Origin: Schaedlerella arabinosiphila
GTDB lineage: Bacteria; Bacillota; Clostridia; Lachnospirales; Lachnospiraceae
Direction: 5' to 3'
Assembly (NCBI RefSeq): GCF_003885045.1
Contig: NZ_RHJS01000002.1
Coordinates: 3,162,001 to 3,226,000, forward strand
Length of the DNA: 64,000 bases
The notes under the pieces are model-generated. The model was not told the DNA's origin, searched no databases, and worked only from the letters and a program-made list of their open reading frames with translations. Made by a program: the position numbers and the translations under genes. Position 1 is the stretch's first letter; the number at the start of each line of letters is the position of its first letter. This document shows, one piece after another, positions 63,376-64,000 of this stretch.

Positions 63376-63517
63376 GCTGTCCCGGCAATTCCGTATCAGC
63401 GCCGTGAGGCTCTGTGTACGGCACAGGACATACATAGCGTAACCCAATCGCCGTCGTATTTTTCGGCCCTCTGCATGGGTTACAATTCGGAAATCAGAGT
63501 TCGACTTCCGTATGCCA

Positions 63518-63547
63518 AGGCTGTCTCACACAGGAGACAGCCTTTTT
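63518..63547 (+). terminator. Rho-independent terminator after the HPr-like gene
   Basis: GGCTGTCTC pairs with GAGACAGCC around an ACACAG loop and is followed by TTTTT. The 140 bp between the gene and the hairpin show no gene. It also lies near the end of the convergent thiI. Confidence 0.85.
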
Positions 63548-63622
63548 CCACTGTGCGGCAATCGGCAGGAGTCACCAACTATCCATGCAAGCATGGCTAC
63601 TTGGCTCGTTGCTTCGCAGGAG

Positions 63623-64000
63623 TCAACGAATCTCGATCACTTCCGTGGTTTCCACCGCGGTCTTTACAAGCTCCCCGATCTTTTCCTCCAGATTCCGCTC
63701 CGACTTTTCAATCCGCGCCAGATCCGGCCTTGTTACCGGATGCTTTGCCACGAAGATGGTGCAGCAGTCCTCAAAGGGCTGGATGGACGTCTCATAGGTA
63801 TCGATCTTCTGGGAAATATCCACAATGTCCCTCTTGTCAAAACCGATCAGCGGCCGGTACACCGGAAGGGTGCACACGGCATTGGTGGACGCAAGGCTCT
63901 GCATAGTCTGGCTGGCAACCTGCCCGATGCTCTCCCCGGTGATCAGCCCCAGGCATCCGTCTGCCTTTGCAAAATGCTCCGCAATCTTCATCATATAGCG
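63623..64000 (-). CDS. thiI: ThiI, tRNA 4-thiouridine synthetase, C-terminal part (cut by window edge)
   Basis: The last 125 or so codons of a leftward gene, open to the right window edge. ITGESIGQVASQTMQSLASTN is the conserved GESxGQVASQT motif of the PP-loop sulfurtransferase domain, and PVYRPLIGFDKRDIVDI and FEDCCTIFVAKHPVTRP are typical ThiI segments, the latter with the paired cysteines. No rhodanese extension follows: the protein ends about 45 residues later, as in short Firmicute ThiI. It makes 4-thiouridine in tRNA and may supply thiamine sulfur. Confidence 0.93.
   Translation of the reverse strand, partial: RYMMKIAEHFAKADGCLGLITGESIGQVASQTMQSLASTNAVCTLPVYRPLIGFDKRDIVDISQKIDTYETSIQPFEDCCTIFVAKHPVTRPDLARIEKSERNLEEKIGELVKTAVETTEVIEIR

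Noticed and set aside
63376..63517. Possible tRNA in the stretch after the HPr-like gene (contains a GTTCGAC-like run)
   Set aside because: No acceptor stem or anticodon arm can be built around it.

Overview
The window looks like the chromosome of a Gram-positive Firmicute, most likely a gut Lachnospiraceae. The right end carries a clostridial housekeeping run: ireB, ruvX, a DUF1292 gene, an RNase J, trmR, a U32 peptidase, mtaB and thiI. Shine-Dalgarno sites are strong AGGAGG types and several genes use TTG or GTG starts. About two thirds of the window (1-40.4 kb) is accessory, AT-rich surface-polysaccharide DNA.

Region A (1-7.6 kb, all leftward) is a polysaccharide operon. In order of transcription it has an invertible promoter segment (7227-7605), a NusG-family antiterminator paralogue, a DegT-like protein with altered motifs, an intact DegT aminotransferase, an initiating phosphoglycosyl transferase, an acyltransferase-like protein, a GT2 glycosyltransferase and a membrane protein cut by the window edge. 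A degenerate IS66-type transposase (about 8.06-9.0 kb) separates it from region B.

Region B (9.3-42.1 kb, all leftward) is a second operon of about 31 kb with the same head: an invertible segment (40422-42104, carrying its own tyrosine recombinase gene), a NusG paralogue and a near-identical DegT-like protein. A three-domain fusion (phosphoglycosyl transferase, SDR, GT4) follows. The rest encodes glycosyltransferases, a polymerase-like protein, a flippase, acyl/acetyltransferases, CDP-6-deoxysugar genes (rfbF, rfbG, an epimerase, a reductase) and a nonulosonic acid set of the legionaminic type (ptmE-like, neuD-like, neuB/legI, neuC/legG, cytidylyltransferase, CapD-like dehydratase, legC-like). 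The two heads (4.46-7.6 and 37.55-42.1 kb) are duplicated modules. Both contain the same TTGACA-17-TATTGT promoter between inverted recombination sites, and in this assembly both promoters point away from their operons, so both would be OFF. The sites have 8-bp arms around a 7-bp core that differs between loci (TGCAACC versus TATAACC), which should keep each switch independent.

Region C (42.1-44.04 kb) holds an AbiEi/AbiEii toxin-antitoxin pair and remnants. Region D (44.04-53.9 kb) is a leftward rhamnoside-utilisation operon: YesN-type response regulator, sugar-binding lipoprotein, two permeases, a LytS/YesM-type kinase and a GH78 alpha-L-rhamnosidase. Region E (54-64 kb) has an orphan PseG-like gene and the housekeeping genes. 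Three copies of a roughly 150-200 bp MITE-like element with terminal inverted repeats lie at 41.8, 54.0 and 62.8 kb; two have clean 8-bp target duplications, and one sits inside the region-B invertible segment.
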